Below, piece by piece: positions 37,101 through 53,799 of a stretch of DNA of 64,000 nt. Source of the DNA: Acanthochromis polyacanthus (lineage: Eukaryota; Chordata; Actinopteri; Pomacentridae). The first letter of the stretch is position 1. Each line of letters opens with the position of its first letter. The translations under genes were made by a program, and so were the position numbers. The stretch spans positions 10,800,534 to 10,864,533 of the forward strand of contig NC_067119.1 of the NCBI RefSeq assembly GCF_021347895.1. The letters are read 5' to 3'. The notes beneath the pieces were generated by a model. That model was not told the origin of the DNA, did no database searches, and saw only the letters and a list, made by a program, of their open reading frames with translations.

Positions 37101-37989
37101 TCATGGGATTCATTTCAGCGAAAGAGAAGTGGGCCTAAGCCAAAATGGTGAACTGGAGGCGGCTGCTGCGAATGTCCAACCGATCGTTTCTGGTCTCTAC
37201 TTTATTTATGTGGCTCCTGGAATAGACTATCCTGTTGGATGTAAAACCAGATTTCCCCATTTACAATGTCCACTTCAAATTTGGATTTAATCATGTCAGC
37301 AATGTCACTACATGAATTCTACCATCCTCATGAACGCATCCTATCACTGCTTTGGAGAAAAAGCCAAGTCAGAGTTGTGAATCAGTGCGATAGATAAATT
37401 AAAACACCTCTTCACTTCACTTCAGTTTATTTCGTGTCATTTGCATATTGCAGAATTACAGATTTCAACTGTGTAACAGCATTAGAATGATTCATTTAGT
37501 AATTACGCTGATGTGGAGTTTATTATGCTGGTGAATGATAATGAGCAAATGCAATCAGCTGCATTTACTCAGATTGCATTACCGAATCAAGTGTGCATCA
37601 GTTTAGGAATTTACATATAATTTGCAGTAAATTTCTTAGTACTCTACGTGATGAAGAGTAAATAGAAATGAAAGTACCTCATTTGTATAAGTATAAGTAA
37701 CCATCTTGACATTTATATTGTTTTCAACAGTCTTTCTAAAACCACTTAAAGGATTGTTAGTCTCCTAAATGCCGGCTGAAAGGTATCAGACAATACATTC
37801 ATTTTAAACCTCCTCAACATCACTGCGTAAACGAGATAATTTTGACTCCAGTCAGTTTTTGTTAACTCAGGTTCCAGTTTTACAGATCTTTTTCCAGATG
37901 ATGCCACAAGGATGGATGGACAAAGACATCTAATTCCAAATAGAAATCATTTAAAGTTTGGGTAAATGTATTTGGTAAACATTTTACAG
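34167..37989. other. Non-coding, mostly unique DNA
   Basis: No exon or named repeat. Frames reach 105 codons (35512-35829 minus), overlapped by an 80-codon frame on the other strand, with no recognised domain. A short TG run lies at 35937-35954. The GC-balanced, repeat-free part 36060-36190 could be conserved but has no diagnostic feature. Confidence 0.5.
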
Positions 37990-38400
37990 CGCCACACTCC
38001 TCCAAACTACACTTGTAATCAGTCATTGCCGGAGGTCAGGCTCTCCGTCTTAATTGCCTGAGTGACTGAGATGTCATTTTCCTTCGCTCTCCGTCCGTCA
38101 CCGCCGATCGCTCACTCTCTTTGTCTCAGTTGCTAAACTCTCTGACAATCAGCTCAATTTACCCACCAAAACAAATCTCCCTCTAGCCTTGCAATCAATT
38201 AGCTCACGAGGAAATCAATTAAGCCCATTGCTAAACAAGCTATTAATAGAAAGCAGACAAACAATAGGGAACCACGTATCATGACACGAGCTGATGTTTT
38301 TAATTAGTGTAACATTTAACATCTGCAATTACGAAGACATAATGAAGAGATATGACTGCGAAGTTACTCTGTTTATCGTTGAGTTTCTTGGAGATGTCAA
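37990..38400. promoter_or_regulatory. Candidate conserved non-coding element (ATTA-rich)
   Basis: This repeat-free block is dense in homeodomain-type cores: GTCTTAATTGCC (38047), CAATCAATTAGC (38192), GAAATCAATTAAGCC (38211), CTATTAATAG (38241) and TTTTAATTAGTG (38298). There are also ACAAT words (CAAACAATAGG) of the kind bound by Sox factors. There are no stop-free frames of note. Regulatory function is inference from composition; no comparison with other genomes could be made. Confidence 0.35.
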
Positions 38401-39179
38401 TTTAGTTCCTGTGTTTCTCAGCCATATATCCAGGCTGTACCAGCTGTAGATTAGATTTTTTTAGAAGACAAACTTAATTTTATTGTAGGATAAATCAACT
38501 GATTCAACTTTTTTCAGGTCACTTTCCATGATTATGAAAACACAAGATGTCAGACTTACTTTATTCTTGCTCTACTTGTACACTTGATGCCTAATTCCTA
38601 CATGGAACTATTCATCAAATTAATGTTTTTCTGCCTTAAAAGGCCAGCAAAGTTTATTTTTTAAGGATCTTTAATTCACATGGTGGTTGAAAACACACAA
38701 ACAAGTCATCCATTTGCTAAGTATAGCAAATTAATTAGTATTTTAAGACACTGGGAAAGTTTTGAGACTTCATGCAAACCATCTGTCACCTCCAGCAGTG
38801 GTTCTCTACTATGGCGCCAAATCCCCCACAAGGGATCACAGAAAATATCAGAGGACTCTAAAAATACTGGAATCCCACTATCATTTTACCATCTTATTTT
38901 AGTCTATTCATTTACTGTGCATTTGTTATTATTTAATGTAAGTCTAATATATATTTCTGCTGTGTTTCTTCTATTGCTTGTAGTATAACTGATCTCTAAA
39001 CATTTACTTACATGTGACGACAAATTAAAGGGAAAACTAAGGAAGGTGTTTTACCACCACATATCAACAGAACAGCTTCAGTGCTAATTTGCACTGATTC
39101 TTCCAAAGGATACTCCTTCGTTGATGTTTTAATGATGATGATGACCTTCTAATCCCTAGAAATAAGAACTCAGACATCT
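38401..39179. other. Non-coding, AT-rich
   Basis: The 102-codon frame 38680-38988 ends in an AT-rich hydrophobic stretch and is not convincing. The GCAGTGGTTCTCTACTATGG phrase near 38795 weakly resembles another fish repeat; not claimed. Confidence 0.45.
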
Positions 39180-39317
39180 CAAGAAAGCTCAGAGTAGAGT
39201 TGCTGCCACTTCGCGTCAAACGCAACCATTCGAGGTAGTTTGGACGTCGGATTCACTCATGTGGAGGTTTTCCACCTCTGAGGAGGCCATAGCGTAGACC
39301 CAGAAGTCACTGGAGGC

Positions 39318-39357
<40 letters not shown>

Positions 39358-39475
39358 TCTTATCTGGCCTGGGCACTCCTCAGGATCCCCCAGGAGGAAG
39401 TGGAAAGTGTTGCTGAGATCAGCCGCCTCTGTGACCCGATCCGGATCAGTTGAAGAAAATGGATGGATCATGGAG
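39180..39475 (+). mobile_element. Rex3-like (RTE clade) LINE 3' end
   Basis: Contains, in family order, AGAGTTGCTGCCACTTCGCG, GGAGGTTTTCCACCTCTGAG, TTATCTGGCCTGGGCACTCC, AGGATCCCCCAGGAGGAAGT and AAAATGGATGGATC. In intact copies this encodes the end of an RT protein (R-P-R-T-R-W-R-D then L-A-W-E-R-L-G) and finishes in GATG/GGAT tandem units, which is the published hallmark of Rex3. Here the frame is broken by small deletions and by a (TA)n expansion, so it is a dead 5'-truncated copy. The clade assignment is from memory of the 3' structure. Confidence 0.72.
39319..39350. repeat. (TA)n microsatellite inside the Rex3-like fragment
   Basis: About 16 TA units inserted where the family normally reads GGATTACATCTCTC. 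It probably arose by slippage from the local TTACATATAT sequence. Confidence 0.95.
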
Positions 39476-40611
39476 AGTGCTGTCTAACATGTGCAGGTGC
39501 AAAGTCTCACAAATGAGTTGAGATCCAATTACTGCAAAGACCGTAGTGTATGATTCACATCATTTTCATACTCAAACAGTTCAGTGACCCCTTGTGCCCT
39601 TTGAAAGGGAGCAGTGTCATCCTGGAGGAGACCACTCCCATCAGGATAGAAATGTGTCATCACATGGTAAAGATGTATTGATTTTCCCTGACAGTAGGGG
39701 TGAAGGGTTCAGGTTTTTCTTTAATCTGTCACTTGTATCTACTATTAATGATTTTACCACGTTTTTCTTTATAAACTATTATTTTCTTGTTTTTTTAAGT
39801 ATAGTTACATTTCACAAGCCACTTTGTGTAATTGTTGGTACTTTTCTTGCATCTTGGTGTGCACTAGTAGCAGTCCATTTTTACATTGTAGTGTATTGTG
39901 CTCTATGATTTTCATTTAAGTTGTATGGAAGGTGCTATATAAAGGTAATTTTATATAAGGATCAAGTTATGAAATAGTCAACAAAAAACTGTCTTTTCAA
40001 AATGTACAACCTAAAGCTGTCCAAGGTAGCTAAATTTACTGTCCTCAACACTGATATTTGCAACAGAAACATATAATTGCAAGTAAAAATATATTTCTTA
40101 ATGAGCCAATAAACTGAAATGAATTGAAAAATGTACTGTAACTGCAATTAAGCTGCAGGGGAAATGCATTAGAATGTGGCTCCTAGATTGCACATTTATC
40201 TGCTACAATTTTTGAAGAACTGGCAGTACTTATCAAGGTGAACACATTTGTCCTCACCGACATCATTCAACTGTGCATTTCTTCCCGGTGCAGGAGCAGC
40301 GTGTCTATGTTGCAGCGAGGGAGTGATTGAAAGGAGGAGTGACAGGTAGATATGGGGCAGCTAAGCAAGACAAAAAAAGGGAGCAAAGACACAGAGATGG
40401 TGGTGATGGCGGTGTAAATATGTCAGTGTGGCTGAGCCAGGAAGCAGTGGAGTTGACCTTGGTCATAGTTTAAGACCTGTCTTTTATCCAGCTAGCAAGC
40501 AGCTCTCAGAGCCATTTGTCTGCACACTGCCATGTCTCTCCTTCTCTTTCATTTGTAGCTCTTTCTTTTCCTCTCCTAGGTCCTCCTTTTATCTGTCTAA
40601 TTCCTCCCTCA
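39476..40611. other. Non-coding; part resembles repeat DNA
   Basis: 39594-39665 (GAAAGGGAGCAGTGTCATCC, then CCACTCCCATCAGGATAGAA) matches a phrase I associate with a dispersed teleost DNA-transposon family, but I cannot give borders. 39925-39950 (GGAAGGTGCTATATAAAGGT) looks like an L2/SINE-type 3' tail. The remainder is AT-rich without recognised content. The 104-codon frame 39594-39908 is not supported as a gene. Confidence 0.4.
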
Positions 40612-40628
40612 CCCCCCCCCCCCCCCCA
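40612..40628. repeat. C17 homopolymer
   Basis: 17 consecutive C bases in a pyrimidine-rich stretch (40540-40640), directly upstream of an L2-like fragment. Length may be unreliable. Confidence 0.9.
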
Positions 40629-40644
40629 CTCGTCTTTTATCGCT

Positions 40645-41035
40645 CACTTCAAAATTCAATTCAAAATCCTTGTTATCACTTTGAAAGCATTTCGTGGTCA
40701 AGCTTCCTCTTACATTACAGAGTTACTACAGCCCAGGGCGTGTTAGTCGTACCTCGCTGCAGACTTAAAATCAAAGGCGCATGGCTTCATGCTTTTGAAG
40801 TTTTGGCTTCCAGACTTTCAAACTCACTTCTGTTAAAGTTGATCTGTGTGGACTCTTAAAATCAGCTCGAGGCGCACCTGTTAAGATCTGCCTTTGTTGA
40901 TTGTTGCAGCACGTTTTGTATTATATCTTCAGCTTGCAGCACTTGTACCCAACGTCTTCATGTCTTATTAGTTTGTTGGCAGCTATAATTCCGAAGCGCC
41001 TTCAAAGTGCTCTAAATAAACAGAGAAATGACCAA
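40645..41035 (+). pseudogene. L2-like LINE C-terminal fragment and 3' UTR (second subfamily)
   Basis: Two plus frames share one decayed protein. One gives FKIQFKILVITLKAFRGQAS and YITELLQP (to about 40735); the other continues VLVVPRCRLKIKG (about 40740), AFEVLASRLSNSLLLKL and a final S. The order matches the L2-type end: K-I-L-V-x-T-F-K-A-L-H-G-x-A-P-x-Y-I, L-x-V-P-R-x-R-x-K-x-G and F-x-x-x-A-P-x-x-W-N-S-L-P. A frameshift near 40735 separates the halves, and the W of W-N-S-L is lost. The 3' UTR ends near GCGCCTTCAAAGTGCTCTAA and ATAAACAG. This copy is a different subfamily from those at 7.4 and 30 kb. Confidence 0.75.

Positions 41036-46231
<5,196 letters not shown>

Positions 46232-46312
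<81 letters not shown>
46232..46312. repeat. (CA)n microsatellite, about 80 bp
   Basis: About 40 uninterrupted CA units, read as Thr-His or Cys-Val in spurious frames on both strands. Confidence 0.97.
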
Positions 46313-46314
<2 letters not shown>

Positions 46315-46541
46315 TCATGTTTCCACCACTTCAGAGGACACTTACATTACATTCATTTCAAGTGGATCTACTATAATTACTGCTTTCCCATCTGTAATCC
46401 TAACTTCAATTTAACCAAATATTCAACCTAAAAAAAGTTATATTATGGGGACTTCCTCATTGTCCCTACACAGGAGTGAACTTCTACACAGTGTGACTGT
46501 CCAAACAGATCCATGTCCCCACAACATGACTAATACAAGTG

Positions 46542-46628
<87 letters not shown>
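46542..46628. repeat. (CA)n microsatellite, about 87 bp
   Basis: Second long CA array, 230 bases after the first and in the same orientation. The unique DNA between and around the two arrays is not duplicated, so this is not a simple tandem duplication. Confidence 0.97.
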
Positions 46629-46629
<1 letters not shown>

Positions 46630-47001
46630 AAGGTGTTAATTAAACATTGTGACAGGTGATGTCACTTCCCTGTGCCAACTCACAGAATACCCATCGTAGT
46701 GCCCACTGAGTCAACCAGCTGCCATGTCTCTCACTCTGTCTCTTTTACACACACACAGTTCTTCTCTAAACCCCTCCCAAAACAATAATTTGTTATATTT
46801 ATGTATAATTCTATACATTTTCTGCTCATTTGAAAAACTTCTACAATTTCTACAACCAATATCAAGCAACTACTTTTTGCAGTAGTACTTTTTACAGATT
46901 GGATCGTAGATCGATACTAAATATGACTTGGCTATTGAGCTACCATAATTATGCTATTTATTAAGATGGAAAAATAAGTCACTCAAATGTATGTTGAAGC
47001 A
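46629..47001. other. Non-coding, nothing recognised
   Basis: AT-rich spacer between the CA array and the Tc1-like element. Confidence 0.5.
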
Positions 47002-48370
47002 TATTATATGGACAAAAGGCACACCTCTTTATCAGTAAGTTCAACTGTTTCAAACAGAGCCATTGCCACAGTTGTATATGATCCATCATCTAGCCAAGCA
47101 GCCTGCATTTACAGACATTTGTGAAAGAATGAGTTGTTCCGAAAACTCAACTGAACTGAAAACTGAATTCAAACATGGAATTTCCATGTCAACAGTTAGC
47201 AGTAATATTTAAAAGTAGTAGTCCTCAGTCAAAAAGGGGCAGATGATGTTAACCCTCGTGTTGTCCTTACCAAAAAATGTTGTTGCCTTGTCTGAAAAAG
47301 TCCAAAAATTCAGAAAAACTTTGCCCAAATTTAAAAAAAAAAAATTGTAAAATCTTCAAGAAGAAAATTCCTGAAACGTTTCCCTAAAAAGTTTTATCTT
47401 TTTTAATAAAAATCCCCAAATTTGACAGTGAAATTCACTAGATTTTGGTTGATTTTTTTCTGAATGTTCTTAAACATTTTTTTAATTTGTTTTTTTTTTC
47501 CACCAAAAATGTTTAAAAATTTCCTAAAAAAATTTTGAAAATGTGGAAGTTTTCACTGTGAATATATATATATTTTTTTCCCACATTTTTAAAACTATAA
47601 AATGGGTCAATCTGATCTGCAGGACGACAGGAAGGATAAGTTCCAAATCTAACATTCTTCTGGCATCAACATCAGCTTTACAACTGTGCACTGCAAGCTT
47701 CATGGAATGGGTTTCCATGAAGCTTGCCAAGCAGATGCATGCAAGGGCTACATCATCAAGCCCAGTGCCATGCATCAGATGGAGTGGTTTAAAACAGGCC
47801 TCCACTGTAGTCTGGTTCAGTGGAAACGTGTTGTGTGGCATAGTGAATCATGCTATTTTGTCTGGCAGTCTGATGGACAAGTTTGGTTTTACCGGATGGC
47901 AACTGTGAAGTTTGGTGGAGGCGGGATAATGGTACGGGTTTGTTTTTCAGTGACTGGTTAAGGCCCCTTAGTTCCAGTGAATGGAAATGTAGCTTTGTGG
48001 CAACAGTTTTGGGAATGCACCTTTCCTGCTCCAGCATGACTGCGCCTCAGCTGCACAAAGCAAGCTCCACAAAGATGGTTTGATGTGGAGGAACTTGCAC
48101 ACAGTCCTGACCTCAACCCTATCAAACACCTCTGGGATGAACCGGAACGGAGATTAGCTCCTTGTCCACCATCAATACCTGATGTTAGAAATGATCTTTT
48201 GGATTTATGGGCAAACATTCCCACAGACTCTCTCTGAAATGCAGTGGAAGCTTTTATAGCTGCAAAAGGGGGACCAACAATACTAGTGCCTACAGTTTAG
48301 AATGAAATGTCATAAAGGTTCTTGTTGGTGTTATGCCCAGGTGTGCCAATACTGTCATCCATACAGTGTA
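47002..48370 (+). mobile_element. Tc1-like transposon (second family), inactive
   Basis: Left end TATTATATGGACAAAAGGCA and right end GTGCCAATACTGTCATCCAT with ACAGTGTA are decayed inverted repeats of a common teleost Tc1 family. The left part (47080-47210) keeps ACATTTGTGAAAGAATGAGT. The transposase half reads, on the plus strand, AMHQMEWFKTG (about 47768), WHSESCYFVWQSDGQVWF (about 47840), TVKFGGGGIMVRVCFS (about 47903), SPDLNPIKHLWDE (about 48105) and IAAKGGPT (about 48258). Two catalytic positions are lost: W-S-D-E-S has become W-H-S-E-S, and the Glu of N-P-I-E-H-L-W is Lys. An internal segment around the second half of the catalytic domain is missing, and a MITE interrupts the N-terminal part. 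The listed 105- to 121-codon frames are pieces of this gene or its shadows. Confidence 0.9.
47249..47640. mobile_element. TTAA-type MITE nested in the Tc1 element
   Basis: Begins TTAACCCTCGTGTTGTCCTT (47249) and ends AGGACGACAGGAAGGATAAG (47640). The ends are imperfect inverted repeats (15 of 20 positions). The sub-terminal GGGTCAATCTGATC recalls the GGGTCAAATTGACCC motif of an abundant fish MITE, and the inside is A/T-rich with AAAATTTT words. Start CCC after TTAA suggests piggyBac-type transposition, as for 33524-34055, but it is a different family. The right flank has lost its clean TTAA. Confidence 0.7.
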
Positions 48371-51300
48371 TCTGCATGCTGGGTGTCTTATATGTTTACT
48401 TTCTATGCATTTAGATACAACAAGCATAGTATAAACAATAAATGTGAAATCAATATTACACCAAAGGAGAATGAACAGCATATACTTTGAAAAGGACTGA
48501 CTGTATTTCACATTACTATCTTTCCTTCCTAACTTCTTTATTTACTTGTTTGTTCACACATCTCTTTGTCTTCCTCTGAAATCTTTCTGTCTCGCAAAGA
48601 CAATATAATAGGTACGGTGTATGTTGTGTTTCAAAACATCTGCCCAGAAGTTGTGTGAATGTAAGCATGTGTGTGTGTTTGTACAAGTCAGAGTGCACAT
48701 GCATACGTGGATTTGTGCCTCTCCATGTTAATAAAGCCCGCAGATATAGCTGTCAGCTTGCTGTGTTGATTCAGGCTCAAGGCCAAATGCTCGAATATCC
48801 TCCCTGACTTGCTGTCTCCATCCATCTACATCTTTCCATCTGTCTCCCTTTTCTCTCATCATTCCTATCTGTCTGCATCTGCCTCTCCATCTCCTCTGTC
48901 TAGCTGTATGTGCATCTGGTCATCTGTCCCTCTCTCTATTCTGTCACAGCTCATTCTACACAGAAATTCATGACAAAATCCTCCATAGTGGGAGATTTTT
49001 TTTTTTTTTTTTTTACAAAGAGGACTGGGTGGGCAAAAGGAAAAGAAAAACCCACCTGCACACACTCTTGCACCGTTAATTATTTTCAACAGCCCTCAGA
49101 GAACAGGTGCAATGCTTTTTTTCCTTTCTGCTCTGGCTTCCAAATGTAGTTAAGAAAGTGGTGGTGACATTAACAGCAGCAACAGAAACAGGAAAAAGCA
49201 GTAACAAGTAAAAAAACACAAACAATTTTTTATACCTGCACCACATCTCAGTCTTTTAAAGCAAAAAAATAGTCCTCTCTCTGACGCATTCTCTCCGGCG
49301 TTGTGGAAAATGGTGGAAGCCATTTCTCTGTTATTCTTATTATTATTATCTTATCTTATATTATCTTGTTATTATTTCCCCTACAACTATCACAAGATAA
49401 TGCTCCATCTATATTTTGGCTGTTATTATCAGAAGAAAGACAGATACATCTCCAAGCGAGAAAATGGACTGAAAAATGTGTGATGCCACTGTAATATCTG
49501 GGTGGACAGCAGAGAGAAGAGCACTGTGACTCACTGCATATGTGAAGAAACATGTTGGAACCTGAAAGCACCATGAAAGACATTTTACACAGCTACACCT
49601 GGCTGTAATGACGTTGCCCTGGATGCACGAAATAGTATATGGAAGGCAGGCATGCATGGTGTAGCTATTACAAGCCGTGCTGGACCAAAGATTCCTCATC
49701 CCATGAATAAAAATATTACCACCAACAGAGTGACTTCTGGAGCACAAGACAGTAGGGAAACTAAAGTATAGATTTGCTACAGGCATAGCAAATGTTGTGG
49801 CTATTACGGTGCCTAGTGATGCTTGTAGTTGGTGAATCTGAGCCGACGGGAGGCCAAGGACCCTTGAAAGATACCTGCTGGTTCTCAGGGTGACTTTCTG
49901 ATTCAGTGACTGAAGACAAGGCAGACAGAGCAACAGTAAGATGCTGTGGGACTAAAAAACATTTGGGCTGGGCTTTGTTTCAGGCATCAAGGAAAGCAAC
50001 TATGCAGGCTAAAGGTCAATCCATGTGCAATTCATGTACTAAGCAGTTTTAGAGGTGTTTTTGACACCCGCCACTTAAAATGAGTTTGATGTCCATCACT
50101 TGTCCATCTCACAGAACAGACAGATTTCAGTTCTATCAAACGCATCCATCCACACCAGCTCAGACACACCCATCACCCTGGCCACCCTATATGTATTTTT
50201 GTCTATTTTGTCAAGCAATAATCTACACAGACAGCTGTGATCACACAAATCGTGTCCTATCTGGATGTTTTCTATAACTTCTGATGAGGCTCCTGGTATC
50301 ACTGTGACATTTTTGATTTCACCTTCCCAACAAATCAATGAAATCATTGAATCCAAATATTTTAAAAAAACATTTCCCCCCAGTTGAGCCTGCATTAAAA
50401 CAGTTTTCATCAAGCTTCTCCTCTCTGTCAGCCTTGTGAAGACAGTGTAGATGGTTTCTCTTCTCTCACCTCCTTCATGGTTTTCATATGCCGACAGCTG
50501 GTTTTTGAGAAGAATGGAGGTTGGAGTTTACTTCCCATCTCTACAAAATTGCGTTGCTATACCACTAACCTGCATCTTTAACTATATTTTTGTGGAAATA
50601 TTTTACGCTGGCTCATGTATGTTCCAGGCATTTCACATCTATGTTTAAAATCATATTTAACCACCATATTTGACATTTGTTTTAATCCTTTTCCCCCTCT
50701 ACTTCCTATTCCTATGATATTCCTTTACTGGCACTCCATTTTAGCCACCTACTCAGATATCAAATAGGGCAGGGTTTTCCCCTGTTAGGCAAAAAAATAG
50801 AGGAAAAGAAGCCAATGTGCAGTTTAAGAGTTGCATCTAAACCCGAAATCATGCCATTTTCCTAAACCCAACCAAGTAATTTTGGTGTACAAACTTAACC
50901 AAACTTCTAAGATGTACTTGATGTCGATAAATTGTGTACCATAGAGTGATATTTTTCTGAACATATCCACATGGTAAGAAAAGTGAAGACGGAAATCAAG
51001 TAGAGTTTAAGTGTATAGGACTGCGATTTTGAGGTGAATGTTTGGACCAGGTGTTGAACGAATGTAACGCAGGCTTTAGGAGTGTTTCTGCATCGCTCAC
51101 ATCACGCTCTTGTCTCACTTTTTTTTAATGTGGTACCAGTAAGAAGTCAAGCAGGTAGACAGTGAAGCAAGTGGCAGAGAGCTAGTTAAGGAGTTGGATG
51201 CAAAGGGCTGACTGGAGGGAAAATTAGCAGAGGAGTAGCAAAATTGCAAAACTTGTTGATAGAGGCAGAGGAGCAGCTGTTGAACTGATAGACTGTTTCC

Positions 51301-52159
51301 TGTTTGGCCTGTTGTATCCAGAAAATAAGGAGGTTGGTTGATTAAAGGGGAACCTTGAGATCTAGTGACCAGCAAGAGCAAGAATATACAGTAGTAGAAA
51401 GATAAAGTATGACAGATTTGGCAAATGAAACTAACAGAGACAGCTAGTTTGAGGCTGAGATGGAATGTGTGGTGCAGTGGTGGCCTTCTATGGCAACACT
51501 GGCGTATAGGTTTATTTTTATTCTGGGAATGTGTAACAGAGTATATTTACATATCTCCACAGGGGAGACAAGGTTACAGAGACGAAAAACATTATGCAGT
51601 AAATTGGATTAACATGCATTTCTACATACATTATAGAAACCTGGTTACTGTAAAATGCATGTTGACATGCAGGCCACAAACCTTTTTCTCTACATAGAGC
51701 CTTATTTTAAACTACTTAATTTATTTTATTTGAGTGTACTATTAAAAGACACTTTTTGTATTTGGACTAACTCTAGTGAAAGAGTGCTTCAGTTTTTCTT
51801 TGCAATAAGCATTTGAATTTTTCATAATGTTCAGTTTTTCTGTCAGCTCTAGTTTTCCATTAGCTTATTTAGATAAGAGATGCTTTACTATGTTTAACAA
51901 TCTTTCTGTTCATTCTGTGATACTGATACAAAACTTTGAAGCTTTTGGCACATAAAGGTGTGAAAAGCAGCACTACTTAATATTTTTGTATTTGGCTTTG
52001 AGTTGATCACTTGTAATGTAAAAGGAGCTGTTCATAAAGACAAACCCACATATAATTATTGCTAAATTCTACAGGGTTTTTGCACCTCTCTGTTTTCGTT
52101 TTAAGACCTTCATTTATGCTGTTTTGCTTCACTCACAATGCATAAAGAAAGCAGGTTAC
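48371..52159. other. Non-coding; holds the longest non-repeat frame
   Basis: Contains a T run (48998-49014) and a TTATC-rich stretch (49331-49375). The minus frame 49409-49933 (174 codons) is the longest outside obvious repeats; Ser/Cys/Leu-rich, no recognised domain. 50850-50905 has CCTAAACCCAACCAAGTAAT, a phrase of a dispersed fish repeat, too short to delimit. The rest shows nothing. Confidence 0.5.
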
Positions 52160-52485
52160 TAGAGCTGTAAAGATTAACCAATTGATCAATTGGTTGTCAA
52201 CTACTGAATTGTCAATTATTTTGATAATCGATGAATTTTGTTTGAGGTCGAGTAAGTTGGCAATAAAACATTTTTGATTTCCAGCGTCTTAAAAATGATT
52301 GTTTTTTTTAGGTTTCTTTAGTCCTCAAATTGAACCTCTTTGAACAAAACAAAATTTTAATTTTTTGAAAAACTGATCAACATTTTTCACCAGTTTTTAA
52401 ACATAAAAAGAGACATAATAATGACAATTAATCAAAAGAATGCATTATCAACAAATGAAAATAATAATCACTAGTTGCAGCCCTA
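52160..52485. mobile_element. hAT-like MITE
   Basis: Starts TAGAGCTGTAAAGATTAACC and ends AATCACTAGTTGCAGCCCTA: imperfect inverted repeats of the well-known TAGGGCTGCAACTA fish MITE. The inside keeps family phrases in order: TTTTGATAATCGATGAATTT, GATTTCCAGCGTCTTAAAAA, GTTTCTTTAGTCCTC, and TGATCAACATTTTTCACCAG. It is non-autonomous, with no open frame. A clean 8-bp target duplication is not visible, so assignment to hAT is by family resemblance. Confidence 0.87.
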
Positions 52486-53799
52486 CAAAGTTGCTGCTGA
52501 AAGCTAACCGTAACTTTATTTTTGAGCATGTGAACTGTCACAAAAAAATTAATAGAGTATTGCTCTCCTCACCAAAGAAAAAATTCTAAATCCATGCATT
52601 GTACCTCCAAAGTTTGAAAGTCCAACTTCAATTCACTGAACCGCTGCAATTTTGCCAACACATCAAAACACAAACTGCCAACCTCTTACTGAACAGCAAC
52701 ACAAAGCAAACCAGGCCAAATCACCAAAGAGACTAAATTTGATTTGAACAACATGGCTCATTTGAATCTTGGACGAGCCTCCAGTTTGCCCCAATCTGGT
52801 TCAACGCTGGACAAAGGAAGAAAACCTCACATGAGTTGAGCTAAAAATATGTTTAGAACTAATCAGAGAAGTAACCAAAGGGCAAACAAATCACGATCTA
52901 AACAAAGTGGAAGCCAGAGAAGCAATGGACTGACTATCTGACTCAAAAACCTTATTTAACGGAGAAGACCATGTGAGCTGAATCACCATGATGGCGTGAC
53001 TCCACCCCACAAACTCCAGGAACAACACTGCATAGAGGATTGTCACAAAAAGCAGCATTTATAATATTTTCATATTCTACATCTTCTTAACCAAGGACCT
53101 CAGTGTAATACGACCATGTTTTCCCCAAATGATGTTCCAGTACAATCAAACTGCATTCTCGGTAACCTTTGGAAAACATGTTCCTCTGAAAAAGTAACAA
53201 TGTGACCTACTAGGCAATGCCATTATTATCAAAGAGTCACAAAGAGTGGGCTCCAAAGTTAGAGGGGTGGTGGAATCAGTCACAGGATTTTTTACTTGCT
53301 TTCTCTGGCAATTTACATTTGTTTTCATTCACTGTTAGCTGAACTTTAGGCCCCAAAACTACCAGGTTAAGTTTATTAAATATGATCATGTCCCATCTAA
53401 TATTTGATTGACTGGCTAAAAAGTAGCAAAAGCTGGAAGACAAAGAAATGGCAAATATATGTTGACTATGAATGTATTTGTGATTTGTCACAAACAAATG
53501 TCACTCTGGAGGAGAAACATTTTCCTCCTACGGTAAGTTAGAATGCAGTTTAGTTGTACGGAAAAGTAACTTTCTGGAGACAAGGCTCAGTAAAGGGATA
53601 GATCCATGTTCGTGGTAAATGTAATGGTTTGTGGGCTTCAGCTCCTCCTGTAAAAAAAACACAATTCTGACCACAACTTTCTTATAAACTTTCAGCTCAG
53701 CCTTTAATACCTTCAAGTGCTACCAGAGGCTCAGAAAGCGTCACCATCTCAGTATGTCTTCATGTGCTCAATGTCTGGCTTTACTTCTTAGTTTGTGAC
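52486..53799. other. Non-coding, nothing recognised
   Basis: AT-rich; frames up to 73 codons with no recognised domain. Confidence 0.5.

Noticed and set aside
38790..38870. Phrase resembling a GCAGTGGTTCTCAAACTGG-type fish repeat
   Set aside because: Match too short and diverged to set borders or family.
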